Below, one piece after another: positions 38,720-48,430 of a DNA stretch of 64,000 nt. The notes under the pieces are model-generated. The model searched no databases and was not told the DNA's origin. It saw only the letters and a program-made list of their open reading frames with translations. Numbering within the stretch: the stretch's first letter is position 1; each line of letters starts with the position of its first letter. The position numbers were made by a program, and so were the translations under genes. Source of the DNA: Protopterus annectens (taxonomy: Eukaryota; Chordata; Ceratodontiformes; Protopteridae); the NCBI RefSeq assembly GCF_019279795.1, contig NC_056726.1, positions 1,136,466,182 through 1,136,530,181 on the forward strand. The letters run 5' to 3'.

Positions 38720-39350
38720 TTGCCCATCGGTTAGCTTGTTGGCGCGGTGCGCAGCTCCGTGCAAATGGATCATGCTGGCTTACGCGCCGTTTCGCTGTCA
38801 GCACGCATATTACGCTCAGCTCAGCTACGGGCACACAGTTTCAGCGTGTTTGAACTCTGCTCAACCCCGGGCACTCATTTTACACCTGTTAAATCACTGC
38901 TCACCTACGGGCACTCATTTTAGACCTGTTAAACCACTACTCACCTACGGGCACTCATTTTACACCTGTTAAACTACTGCTCACCTACGGGCAGATATAC
39001 TCAGCTTGTTAGAGTGTAGCTCAGCTATGGGCACTTCTAACATTTGTTCTTTTTTTTTCACACATTTCTTCATAATACATGGCCCATTTCATTACATTTT
39101 ACATAAAAATAATTTTATACATGTACATATATGTCAGGGAATTGTTTCGTTCTTATTTCACTAGAAATAAAAATTGATGTTGTGGGGGCTCGAACCATGA
39201 CTGCCTTCTCTTCAGCCGACATCTCTACTGCTACGCTATTGCTTCTTGGCTTACTTTGCATATTTAGTTCTTATATGCTTTTCCACTGACTGCTAACTGT
39301 GGCTAAGTGACGGGCACACCCACGCAAACGAGCGCACTCACGGGCAAACA
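38720..39350. repeat. Right subterminal arrays, including a 40-bp tandem repeat
   Basis: A CpG-rich patch (GGCTTACGCGCCG, CAGCACGC) is followed by about four copies of a 40-bp unit, GCTCACCTACGGGCACTCAT plus TTTACACCTGTTAAA, at 38865-39035. A further patch with CGGGCACACCCACGC lies at 39312-39345. Together they mirror the left subterminal patch at 16520-16745 and may serve as protein-binding arrays of the transposon. Confidence 0.65.
39178..39262 (-). other. tRNA-like module 3
   Basis: On the minus strand TAGCGTAGCAG (box A) and ATGGTTCGAGCCC (box B) stand at tRNA spacing. Box B is close to consensus. Stem pairing is incomplete, so it is called tRNA-like only. It is the third such module beside a CpG array. 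Confidence 0.5.
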
Positions 39351-39479
39351 TCTTTAAAACATTTTATGTTAATAGTCTGTGGGGGTATGTGTTGTGTTGT
39401 ATTTATTGACATTTACATGGACTCTGTCATGGGGGTTTACTTTCAGGACTTTTACTCTTCTGGGGGCATGTCCGTTTGC

Positions 39480-39649
39480 AGGGCTCTCCCTACGGACACA
39501 CCCCCTACTGTCTTACACGGACCTTGTTAGCCTTAGGTGTGAGTCAGCATGCCTTTATGCAAATGATGGCATGCTGACATCACACCGTTTAACTGCAGCC
39601 TCCGTGTAAGCCTTGTAACTCTTACACAGAGGCTTCGTGAATCCTGCCC
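39480..39649 (-). repeat. Right terminal region of the Harbinger-type unit
   Basis: The end reads inwards GGGCAGGATTCACGAAGCC. Two hairpins precede it: CCTCCGTGTAAG with CTCTTACACAGAGG (39598-39632), and an arm of about 18 bp at 39535-39552 (GGTGTGAGTCAGCATGCC) pairing with 39567-39585. Confidence 0.6.
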
Positions 39650-40479
39650 ACAGTGTCAATCCCTTCTCCTGACCTCTCTTCCTGCGTGCAGTCTCTCTAC
39701 CCCCATATTTTTACTTCTTCTACAGTTTCTTCTTTACCTAGTTCACCCTGTCTTTCTTTCAGCCTCTGGCTATCCTTCCTCATATATGTTTTCTTCCCTT
39801 TCCCCTTATTTTTCATTATTTATTGTTTGCTCTTGACAATCCATCCAAAAGTGTCCTTTTTTTATACAACCTGCATTCAGCCACACACTTTCTTGCTATA
39901 TGCCCTTTCACCCTGTGGTGGTTATATTGTATCTTGTCATAATCATTATTTAAATGAGAAACATTCCCACAAAAGAAACATGATTTCGGCTGACCAGCCA
40001 TAAAAATAACACTTGGCAAGTGTTTTGCCATGTTTTTTCTCATATTTCAAAACAGCTTTCTAACTACATTCTCCAATCACCAGTTTCACTCGTCTCTAAC
40101 TTTCACAATGTTATCTATAGTTTCATATAAACCCTGTATGCAGTCTTCAACATTTTCTTCCAGTTCATCAGATCTAAACTGCAAAGTAACATTGACATTT
40201 AAGTTACTACTAGAAAACAAATAATTGTTCCATGAATGAATGTCCTCCTTTTTGTTGCACAGTTCCAGAAATTTCATCATCAGTCCCTCATGTCTTATGT
40301 AAGATTGCCAAGATGGTGGTGCCTTGTATGGCAGTAGCCTCTCCGGCTCCCAATATAAACTTTTTGTTTTTATGTTGTACCTTGTGATTTTTTTTTTCCT
40401 ACATGGTGAGTCCTCTTTGTTGTCAAGTAAGGAGATGTTGTTGTGTAAATTGCTCATGGTATCCTAAATTAAATTATTG

Positions 40480-41136
40480 CCTGTTATTGTCTGTTTTGGA
40501 ACATAATGTTAGAGCAGTGGAAGTTGGGCCTGCAATGATGAACCAAGACGATGCGGATTGTGGGAATGGAATTTTCACTGGGCTATGTTAATGACTTGAT
40601 TGACTTTGAATATGTGGTTGATGGTGTCGGTAACAGTGAAGAAGATGGTCTAGATGGTGGACTGTGAGGAACGGTGGTATCAGATGGAAGGACTTTAGCA
40701 ACTGCTGGTGATGGTGATGGTGTGGCCATTTGGGTCTGCAGGTACAAGTGGTTGCGAAGATTGTAGATGAAGAGAGGGTCAGATGTTACTAGGGATGATG
40801 TAACCCTTCAGGCCTGTAGGTAGCAGCGGTTGGAAGGTCTGTGGTGGAGTGGATGGTCAGATGAAAGGACTGATTTAAATGTTGATGGTAATGCATGGAG
40901 TTGGCAGCAGGGTGATGGAAGTAGCCCATGTATCGTGTTTATTTTTATGCTTCTGGTCTTCTGTTGCTCTTCATTGATTCTAGTTAAGTATTTGCTGTTT
41001 TTTTACATATGTTGCTATATGTTGTGTTCTGCTGCATGTTTTTTGTGCATGAGATTGGAGGAACGTAATTTTGTTCGGCTGTAACTTGGGTATGGTTATG
41101 GCTGAATGACAATAAAGTTTACTTTGATTTTGACTC
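40480..41136 (+). mobile_element. Unassigned LINE 3' end with AATAAAG and TTTGAC tail
   Basis: A non-coding, GAT/GGT-rich sequence ends in GGCTGAATGACAATAAAGTT, then TACTTTGATTTTGAC. A 3' end carrying AATAAAG followed by short TTTGAC-type repeats is the usual finish of several fish and amphibian LINEs. It interrupts the minus-strand Tx1 ORF1, and its 5' part is missing. The family cannot be named from this alone. Confidence 0.45.
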
Positions 41137-41246
41137 AGTTTCAGATGTTAAGTTACAAAATGTCTCTGACACTATATGTATAAGAGGCAATATTATTTAG
41201 CTTTAAAACCCAGAACAGTTACCAAATTGTCCCATACATAATATTT

Positions 41247-41386
41247 ATAGGTTCATAGATTAGTACTTGGCTAACTGCCCTTGTGAGCCATTTTAAGCCT
41301 AGCCAATTATCCCTTGGGAGACTTGAACCCTGCATCTTGTGTTTGTAAGGCAAACACCTTAACCATTAGGCCACCCTCCCAACCCC
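41247..41386 (-). mobile_element. tRNA-derived SINE with CR1-like tail
   Basis: Nearly complete on the minus strand: GTGGCCTAATGGTTAAGGTG, CAAGATGCAGGGTTCAAG (box B), TTGGCTAGGCTTAAAATGGC, GGGCAGTTAGCCAAGTACTA and ending CTATGAACCTATA. It lies inside the Tx1 ORF1 and is better preserved than the 3163-3298 copy. Confidence 0.85.
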
Positions 41387-41643
41387 ATTATAGTGTCATT
41401 TTTTTATTCTTGTTCTCACAGTTGTTCTTCTCGTTTGTAAAATGTTGTACTTAGAGTTTGTTGCTGCTCTCCTTTTTTGCCTTCTGTCACTGCTGCATAT
41501 GTTTTAATTTCTGCATTCCCTGCTATAACAAATTGAGACCGCTTCTTAGCTTTCTGCTGCCTTCCTTTTTTACTTTCTTTTACTACTGTATACGTTTTAA
41601 CTGCTACATTTTCTGTTGCTACATCACCTGGTTCCTTCTCCAC

Positions 41644-43106
41644 ATTACCACTACCTGAGTAATGTTATGCTGTCACTATCTGCATTGGAAGACCTGACTT
41701 ACAGTAGGTCAAAGTCAATATCCTCTAATGATAGGACAGGTGGTGCTGCCCTGATCATGAGAAAGGGTTGGCATGTGAGTTTGATGCTGATTTGCTGCAA
41801 TGACATGACATACTGAATGCAGGTGATTCTACTGATACAGTGATGTGTGACCGCGACCTTAAATGAGAGGTTCTGCTCGATGTAGATAAATGCTAATGAG
41901 GCTTCTGTGAATTCTGTTGTGTTAGTTCTTCCCTACTAGTTGTAGCAATTTCCTGAGAAGCACTTTCTGTGCCCACACCACCTCTGATTAAGCACATGAC
42001 ATCCCTGTCAGGTGTCATTGTCAACTCCACATGTGAAAAGCAGGTATTCCATATTAGGTGTTAAAGCGATAAGTGTAGGAGGTACCCCACCAGTACTGCT
42101 ATGAGCAATTGCATTCAGTCTTGCCTCAGTTCAGGTGCATGTCCTGTCATATTCTTGGCCTTTTTTCACTGTGTCAAAGTGCCGTTCCTCCCCCAAACAA
42201 CATTTATATCCTTAACCATCTGGTAACACACCTTTGATCTCTCAGCTTGTTCCCCCCCCCTCTGTTTTTCCAAAAAGGCACTTGCCATATTTTCATAAGG
42301 CCCCCATGAGAAGATGGTTCTCTTCAGGACTGAAATGATCTTTTCTGTGTCTTGATCTCTGCTGATGTATCATGTTTTAACCTGGAACAACATGCATGGG
42401 TACCGTGATAAACTTTGATTTAACAAACACTCTCATCACCAGTGCAATAAAGGACATGAAAGCATGCTGGGTTAAGTATACATACATCCTTTTTTACTCC
42501 ATAACTGCAACACCATAAGGAAAGTAAATCTTAAACCTTAAATTCAGTGAAAATCTGAGTATAGCATACATAATACTTTCATCATATCAATACAGTGAAG
42601 CACAGGTCAACTGAACAATGTCCTCCTCAGCTTTTGTACTGTTAACCTGTGCATCATGATCCACAAATGACAACAACAACAAAAAAAAAACAAATTTTTA
42701 TCATTTCTACTGTAATCCTATGTTATGCCATTAGATCTGCACACTATGACATATTTAACGACCTCTCATCACACATCACTATGTAAGTAACACTGTCATG
42801 TATTCTTAGCTGTAAGAAATGACACTTGAAATTCCCATCTCCTGCCATTACCACGACTGTCTTTACTGATACCGTATAGCAATTGCATATAACATTGTTT
42901 TTTTCTTTGTGGAAAAATGCATGAATACATTTATCTATTAAGTTGAAATTCCATAACTTACTAATATTTTATAATTATAAACTGGCTTTAGCTTACTTTA
43001 AAGAGTTTGTGCCTTGCCATAGCAATTGCATCAGAATTTGACTGATCATATATAAATATGGTGGCTTTAGAGTTATTGAAAGCAATTCAGGCTGCTTTAT
43101 ATGTTT

Positions 43107-43177
<71 letters not shown>

Positions 43178-43182
43178 GTGCG

Positions 43183-43225
<43 letters not shown>

Positions 43226-44636
43226 CTAGTTGTCTTCTGGTGGGTGTTAACAAGCTATGCTGAGTGCTGTTGGCTGGAGGAATGTACGTGACAACTTTGC
43301 ATGTCTCAGCAAAACGTAAATATGCCATAGCATTTAAAATGAAAAATGGAAAAAGTCGTCATTTAGATGTGAGTTTAATGAACCCTAATTCATAGCCATC
43401 CTGCAGAGTATGACACACCTTGGCACTTCCAAACAGAAATTTAGAATACTAAAAGCAGTGACATACTACCTGGGCATGTAATTCATAAGATTCAGTTATA
43501 AGAAAAAGTAATTAAGAAAATATTACTTCAGTCAGTATTTCAAATGTCATATTTCCATATAATTTCAATGCATTATGTAAATGAAAAAATATTTATTCCA
43601 GATGTTTTGATAGGCAGATAGATATCATAGACATATATATCACTTTTATAATGCAAATGGTAAATTTAACTTTAAAAGAAAACATAATCTGCATGGGTGA
43701 AACCACTACATGACTACATAGGTTGGGTATGGTGATGTCATACCTCATAGGGTGTGGCTCCCACCCTCTAAACCACAGCCTTGCAGTTTTATTCCTTGCT
43801 TTGGTTCTTGCACATCAAAGGATGGCAGCAGCTGTGAAAACATAAGAAACAGCTGGTCTGATAAGGAGACTAAAACTATGGTGTAACTTTTGCAAGAATC
43901 ATACCTGCAGAATTTTGAAAATGAAGTGGCTGGCACTGAGTGAAAGAAATTTGACATCTGTCAAGGGTTGTGTGACCACCAGTCATTCCTTACAGGGATC
44001 ACCCACTCTGGCCCCCATTGTTGGGCAGAGGTGCAGGCCTGATCAGCTGGATGAAGTGGGCAGATCAGGTTGGGGCAAGAAGGCTAGATTTCTACAGTAA
44101 CTATTTTCACATTTTATTTTTTCATCTTAATTCAAATACTGTTTATAACCGCTAGATAAATATTCAAATGTATGTTACATAAATGTGGCTAAATGCAAGA
44201 AGAAATTTATGTCTAAATGCAAATAAGTTTGTATATGCAAATGAAAAAGCATACCTAAACATAAGCATATATGCAAACAAAACTATATCTGCATACTAAT
44301 ATGTTATGTAGATGCACAGAGATAAATATGTATATAAATGCATTTTTATATTTATGATTAAACAGATCTATGCATGCATGCATATCTATCCATTCATTCA
44401 TCCATTCACAACCCCTTTTTACCATTTATTTGCACATTGGGTTGGGGTGTCACTTCAACAATGACAATCATTTAGAGCCAGTATTCACACTGTTGGGTGA
44501 CTAGAGCTGACACAGTTATTCTTTCGTACCACACATATGCACTCACAATCAAATGTATGGCCAAATTTTTTCTGCTGAATATCTGAGCTGTTTAGCTGGC
44601 TGCTATATACCTACATCAACTGTATTACAAGCTGAG
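41644..44636. other. Unassigned, includes (TG)n tract 43108-43222
   Basis: A (TG)n run of about 115 bp with a few CG steps lies at 43108-43222. A + strand frame near 41690-41890 (GGAALIMRKGWHVSLML) faintly recalls a LINE endonuclease but is too short to call. The 61-codon frame at 43915-44100 has no recognisable domain. The rest is unique-looking AT-rich sequence. Confidence 0.45.
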
Positions 44637-46620
44637 TTTATTTTATTTTATTTATTTATTTTATTTTATATTTGTTAACCGGGATAGTCCGACTGGATAT
44701 ATGTCCATTTTCAGCGGAGGCCCGGGGAGAAAAGCTCCCAAAGTAAAAAAAAAATCATTACATATCTCAAAAACTTCATTACATGTCACATATCACGAAC
44801 AGCTTAATGGAATATTTGGTGAAGAAACATTTAGACAGTAATAGTATATTTACAAAGGAATATCAAGACAATCCATACACATAACATCTATACAAAATCT
44901 AGAGAAAGAGTTAGCCAGGCTTGATACAGTAGCAAGTCCGATTTGACCCCAGGTGTAGTTTGAGTTTAGCTTTGAACTGACCTAGAGAAGAGAGTGAGGT
45001 AATCTCAGGAGGTAGTAGGTTCCATTTTCTGCCTGCAGAGTTAGTAAAGAGAGAGTCACCAGCTAAGTTATTAGATTTACAAGTCTGGATAAGGAGTCTA
45101 CTGGAGGAACGCAGTGATCTAGGGTTGTTATAAATAGTAACCAGGTTTTTGAGTGCAGGGGTGTTTTCAGGATTGTATAGAATTTTGTGTGTCATAACTA
45201 GTTGGTTATACAGTATTAGACTAGGTAGTTGGAGCCATCCAAGCCGAGATAGGTTAATGCAGTGATGTGTCCTGAAAGGAAATCCAGTAGCAAACCTGGC
45301 GATGTGATTGTAACAGATTGTGATTTTATTCAGAACAGTCTTACTAGTATTGTGGAGAAGAGAGGATGCGTACAGGAGAGTAGAGAGAAGATAAGATCGA
45401 GCAATGGCAACTTTAGCTGGGGGAGTCAGAAAGCTTTTTATTCTATACAATGAACCTAGTTTTTTATTGATGGTTTTGATCAATTGATTGACATGTAGGT
45501 CACATTTTAAATTATTATCGATGGTGACACCTAGTAGTTTTGTAGAATGGTCTGGCAAAATTATTGTGCCATCCTTTGCTTTGATTGTAAAGTTAATGCC
45601 GCTAGACCTTTGTGTTGGAAGGAATAACAGCATTTTAGTCTTTTTGGGATTCAGTATCAGGCGACGATTTGAGAGCCAGTTTTCTATTGTGTTAAAGGTA
45701 GACTGGGTAGTTAACTGTAACTCTGTAGGAGATGTTCCATTGTGGAATCATCTGCATACTGGATACAGTTGACTTTAGGAATAACAGTGTTCAAGTCATT
45801 GATGAAGATAGAGAATAACAATGGGCCTAATATAGATCCTTGTGGTACACCCAGGGTGTTAGGTAGCAGGGTGGAGAGTTTGGTCTGCCATAGCACGGCC
45901 TGTTTTCTACCACTTAGGTATGAATTAAACCATTGTAGGGCTTTAGGATCTAGACAAAGAGATTGTAGGGTATTGATTAATAGTTGGTGATCCACCATAT
46001 TGAATGCTTTGGACAGATCCAGAAAAAGAGCTGAGGAAATAAGGTTATTATTGCGGTGGAGATTTATGGTGTTGGAGAAGACAAGTAGGGCTGAGGTAGT
46101 GCTATGGTGAGGTCTGAAGCCATGCTGGGTATCTGCCATTAGGTGGTTGTTAATTAGGTGTTGCATAAACTGTTTTTGAATACATTTTTCCATAATCTTT
46201 GCTAGAGGAGAGAGTATAGCAATAGGCCTGTAATTGGAGAGTTCTGTAGAACTGCCTCCTTTATGAAGAGGGATTACGTAGGATATTTTCCAGATATTAG
46301 GAATATTTGCTTCTGTTAGAGTGCGATTGATAAGTAGTGACACTGGGTAGGCAATGGCGTCGGCTGATATTTGCAGGTATTCAGCTGGAAGTTGGTCAGC
46401 TGAGAGAGTTGTGGGTTTTAGTTTTCTGATTAAGGTGCGGATAAATGATGTAGCAACAGGTTGGAAGCTAAAAGAAGGTTTATTTATAAGGGTAGAGCTA
46501 CCTGGACTATGGGAACTTAGAGGCAGTTGGTTGGCTAGGGCTTGGATAGTCTCAGTAAAGAATCTGTTAAAACTGTCAGAGACTACTTCTGGTGGTTTAT
46601 TGATTAAGTACAAACTTGCA
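44637..46620 (-). mobile_element. L2-type LINE, 5'-truncated, RT nearly intact
   Basis: Jockey-superfamily LINE, probably of the L2 branch. One frame of 300 codons (46613-45711) spans the reverse transcriptase: VIPLHKGGSSTELSNYRPIA, QHGFRPHHSTTSALLVF, SALFLDLSKAFNMVDHQLL, GVPQGSILGPLLFSIFINDL and the catalytic IQYADDST. After one frame change near 45700-45640 a second frame of 240 codons (45633-44911) gives the thumb and C-terminus (STKLLGVTIDNNLKCDLHVN, TGFPFRTHHCINLSRLGWL, GRKWNLLPPEITSLSSLGQF) and a stop. The 3' UTR ends AGGCCCGGGGAGAAAAGC-type sequence read in reverse, then CCCGGTTAACAAATATAAAA and an A/T-rich tail at 44637-44680. The endonuclease is missing by 5' truncation. So few disabling changes make this the youngest LINE here. 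Its tail is shared by several SINEs in the window. Confidence 0.9.
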
Positions 46621-46740
46621 GTGTTAAAGATTGTACTGCATTTTATTTTTCTGTTTATTTATTTGTTTCATTGAATATTGTGTTAAAGGTAGTACTGCAT
46701 TTTTATTTTTCTGTTTATTGATTTGTTTCACTGAATATTG
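46621..46740. repeat. 59-bp tandem duplication at the 5' edge of the L2 copy
   Basis: Two copies of a 59-60 bp unit starting GTGTTAAAG and ending TGAATATT, with about 5 differences. It abuts the truncated 5' end of the L2-type LINE. Confidence 0.85.
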
Positions 46741-47084
46741 TGGTATCTCTGTCTCTATGCAGTTAGTTTCCCACCCTTACTCCCTGTTCTTGTTGTGGTA
46801 TTAATCTTGATGGCTTTGAAATTGCTCGCCCCTCCTGTAAATTTGTGTTTGAACACTTCTCCTGGGTCCATCTCATTTGCTCACTCAACCGAGTACAGTG
46901 AGATCATATTTTGATTTCAGACACTCCTACCGGTCCCATCTGTTCAGCTCTATCCCAGCTGTATCCCAGTCTAATGTCATTAGCTCATTCTACCTAATAC
47001 AGAGAGAACATTTGAGAAGGCCAGCCCACTTAGGTCCTTAACCTTGAATTATCTTCTGTTTCTCCTTTCTCCCTTTCCACTTTA

Positions 47085-47126
<42 letters not shown>

Positions 47127-47334
47127 TTGCTAGAATCTCCTTGTGTCCAGACTGAGTGTGCTTCTCATCTGTTAAGTTTATTTTTTTGGCACTCTTTAAT
47201 TGTTCAGAGTTTAATAAAACAATAATTGAATTCAGTTCAGAATACAGCTATACACTCAAGTGTGCTAGCTTGCACTGCACTTGAATTATTTTTAGTGTTG
47301 TTTTAGCTGATTTTCTATAAAAAAAATCAATATT
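46741..47334. other. Unassigned, ending in a 38-A tract
   Basis: Unique-looking sequence with a pure A run at 47087-47124. The run may be the tail of a retroposed transcript lying to its left, but no exon-like coding or target duplication was recognised. Confidence 0.5.
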
Positions 47335-48250
47335 CTAAGCTTGTTTCCTGTCTTTCCTGTAACTAGTTTAGTCCATATACAGATTTACTGTACCCAGGAC
47401 TGTTTGTAAGCATCTGAGCTCCCCAAGCCTTTGTCTGTTGGAGGGAAGCCTTCTAGATTATCAGTAGGAGTACTAAGCACTAGGTAGCCTAGCTACCAAA
47501 AGAGTGGTTTATGGCCCAGAGATTGTAGTTTATTGGCCGTTTGCGCAGTTTTTCCATATCTTTCAACTTTCTGGTCTAAAAGCCTGCATTTGCGCTTGTT
47601 TCCCACCTTTTCTGTAGCTAGTCTAGTCCAGATACAGTTTTGCTGCATCCAAGACAGTTTGTAAGCTTCTGAACCCCCCAAGCCTTTTTGTGTTGAGGGA
47701 AGCCTTCTACCTTATCAGTGGGAGTGGTAAGCACTAGGTAGCCTATTTATCACAAGAGGAGTGGTTTCCTGCCCAGAAAGTGTAGTTTATTGGCCGTTTG
47801 GGCAGGTTTTCCATCTCTTTCAACTTTCTAGTTTAAAAGCCCACATTTGCACTTGTTTCCCAACTTTCCTTTAACTAGTCTAGTCCAGATACAGACTTAC
47901 TGTATCCAGGACTGTTTGTAACCTTTCCTATAATTAGTCTAGTCCAGATAAGATTTGCTGTATCCAGGACTGTTTGTAAGCCTCTGAGCCCCCCAAGCCT
48001 TTTTGTGTTGGAGAGAAGCCTTCTAGCTTATCAGTGGAATGTTAAGCACAACGTAGCCTGTCTACCACAAGAGAAGTGGTTTCTGGTCAAGAATCTGTAG
48101 TTTATTGGCCATTTGGGAAGTTTTTCCATTTCTTTCAACTTTCTGGTTTAAAAGCCCATGTTTACACTTGTTTCCTACCTTTCCTGTAACTAGTCTAGTC
48201 CAGATACAGATTTGCTGTATCCAGGACTGTTTGTAAGATTCTGAGAGGTT
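47335..48250 (+). repeat. Tandem array of about 257-bp units upstream of CR1 ORF1
   Basis: The anchor TATTGGCC lies at 47531, 47788 and 48103, giving spacings of 257 and 315 bp; the longer one contains an extra internal copy of about 58 bp around CAGGACTGTTTGTAA. Each unit holds CTAGTCTAGTCCAGATACAG, CTGAGCCCCCCAAGCC-like and GCACTAGGTAGCC-like blocks. The array ends about 180 bp before the CR1 ORF1 start at 48431, so it may be the 5' UTR and promoter monomers of that LINE, as in mouse L1. This role is inferred. Confidence 0.85.
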
Positions 48251-48430
48251 CCAAAGTCTGATCTTCAATTTTTCCCTAAGATCTGCTAGTTCTCTCCTCT
48301 TCTGCACTTTTACTAGCTTATCAGTCTAGCACGTTACCATACCAGACTTCTTGTAGCAATTATTGTACCACACAAAACTGCTACCAGCACTAAATGTTCT
48401 ACAAGGAAACAGCTCCACTACTTACTATTA

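Larger units (their letters stand above)
15637..39649. mobile_element. 24-kb PIF/Harbinger-type unit with nested insertions
   Basis: The left end GGGCTGGATTCATGATGGC (15637) and the inverted right end GGGCAGGATTCACGAAGCC (39649 inwards) match at 15 of 19 positions; both continue into GTGTAAGA-bearing subterminal sequence. Inside are a HARBI1-like transposase (16991-18148, +) and two SANT/MYB-like genes (27080-28846 and 36302-38315, -), the protein types Harbinger elements encode. Outside, both flanks read as one minus-strand Tx1-type LINE cut between ORF1 and ORF2. The flanking trinucleotides are ATA and ACA, so a clean 3-bp target duplication is not seen. Roughly 9 kb is nested CR1 sequence. 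That it moved as one unit is inference; two overlapping Harbinger copies are the main alternative. Confidence 0.6.
39650..41643 (-). pseudogene. Tx1-type LINE ORF1 (nucleic-acid-binding, zinc knuckles), interrupted
   Basis: ORF1 of the LINE whose ORF2 is at 12860-15636; such proteins coat the element RNA. From the right, a charged start (MEKEPGDVATENVAVKTYT, with a partly repeated AEIKTYAAVTEGKKG) at 41643-41416 is followed by a SINE insertion (41247-41386), weak coding remains (VWDNLVTVLGF) at 41245-41137, and a foreign LINE tail (40480-41136). The clearest part runs from 40457: ITRYNIKTKSLYWEPERLLP, APPSWQSYIRHEG and LNVNVTLQFRSDELEENVED. Then come HLPSVIFMAGQPKSC and the zinc-knuckle cysteines CFFCGNVSHLNND and GHIARKCVAECRLYKKRTLL (about 39990-39840). 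A few stops and frame changes are present. The coding remains run up to the transposon end at 39649. Confidence 0.72.

Noticed and set aside
41690-41890. LINE endonuclease on the + strand (GGAALIMRKGWHVSLML)
   Set aside because: The resemblance is short and no further endonuclease motif follows in any frame.
43058-43328. Open frames rich in VCVC or HTHT
   Set aside because: They are translations of the (TG)n microsatellite on the two strands.
43915-44100. Possible host exon
   Set aside because: A 61-codon frame without splice context, domain or neighbouring exon.
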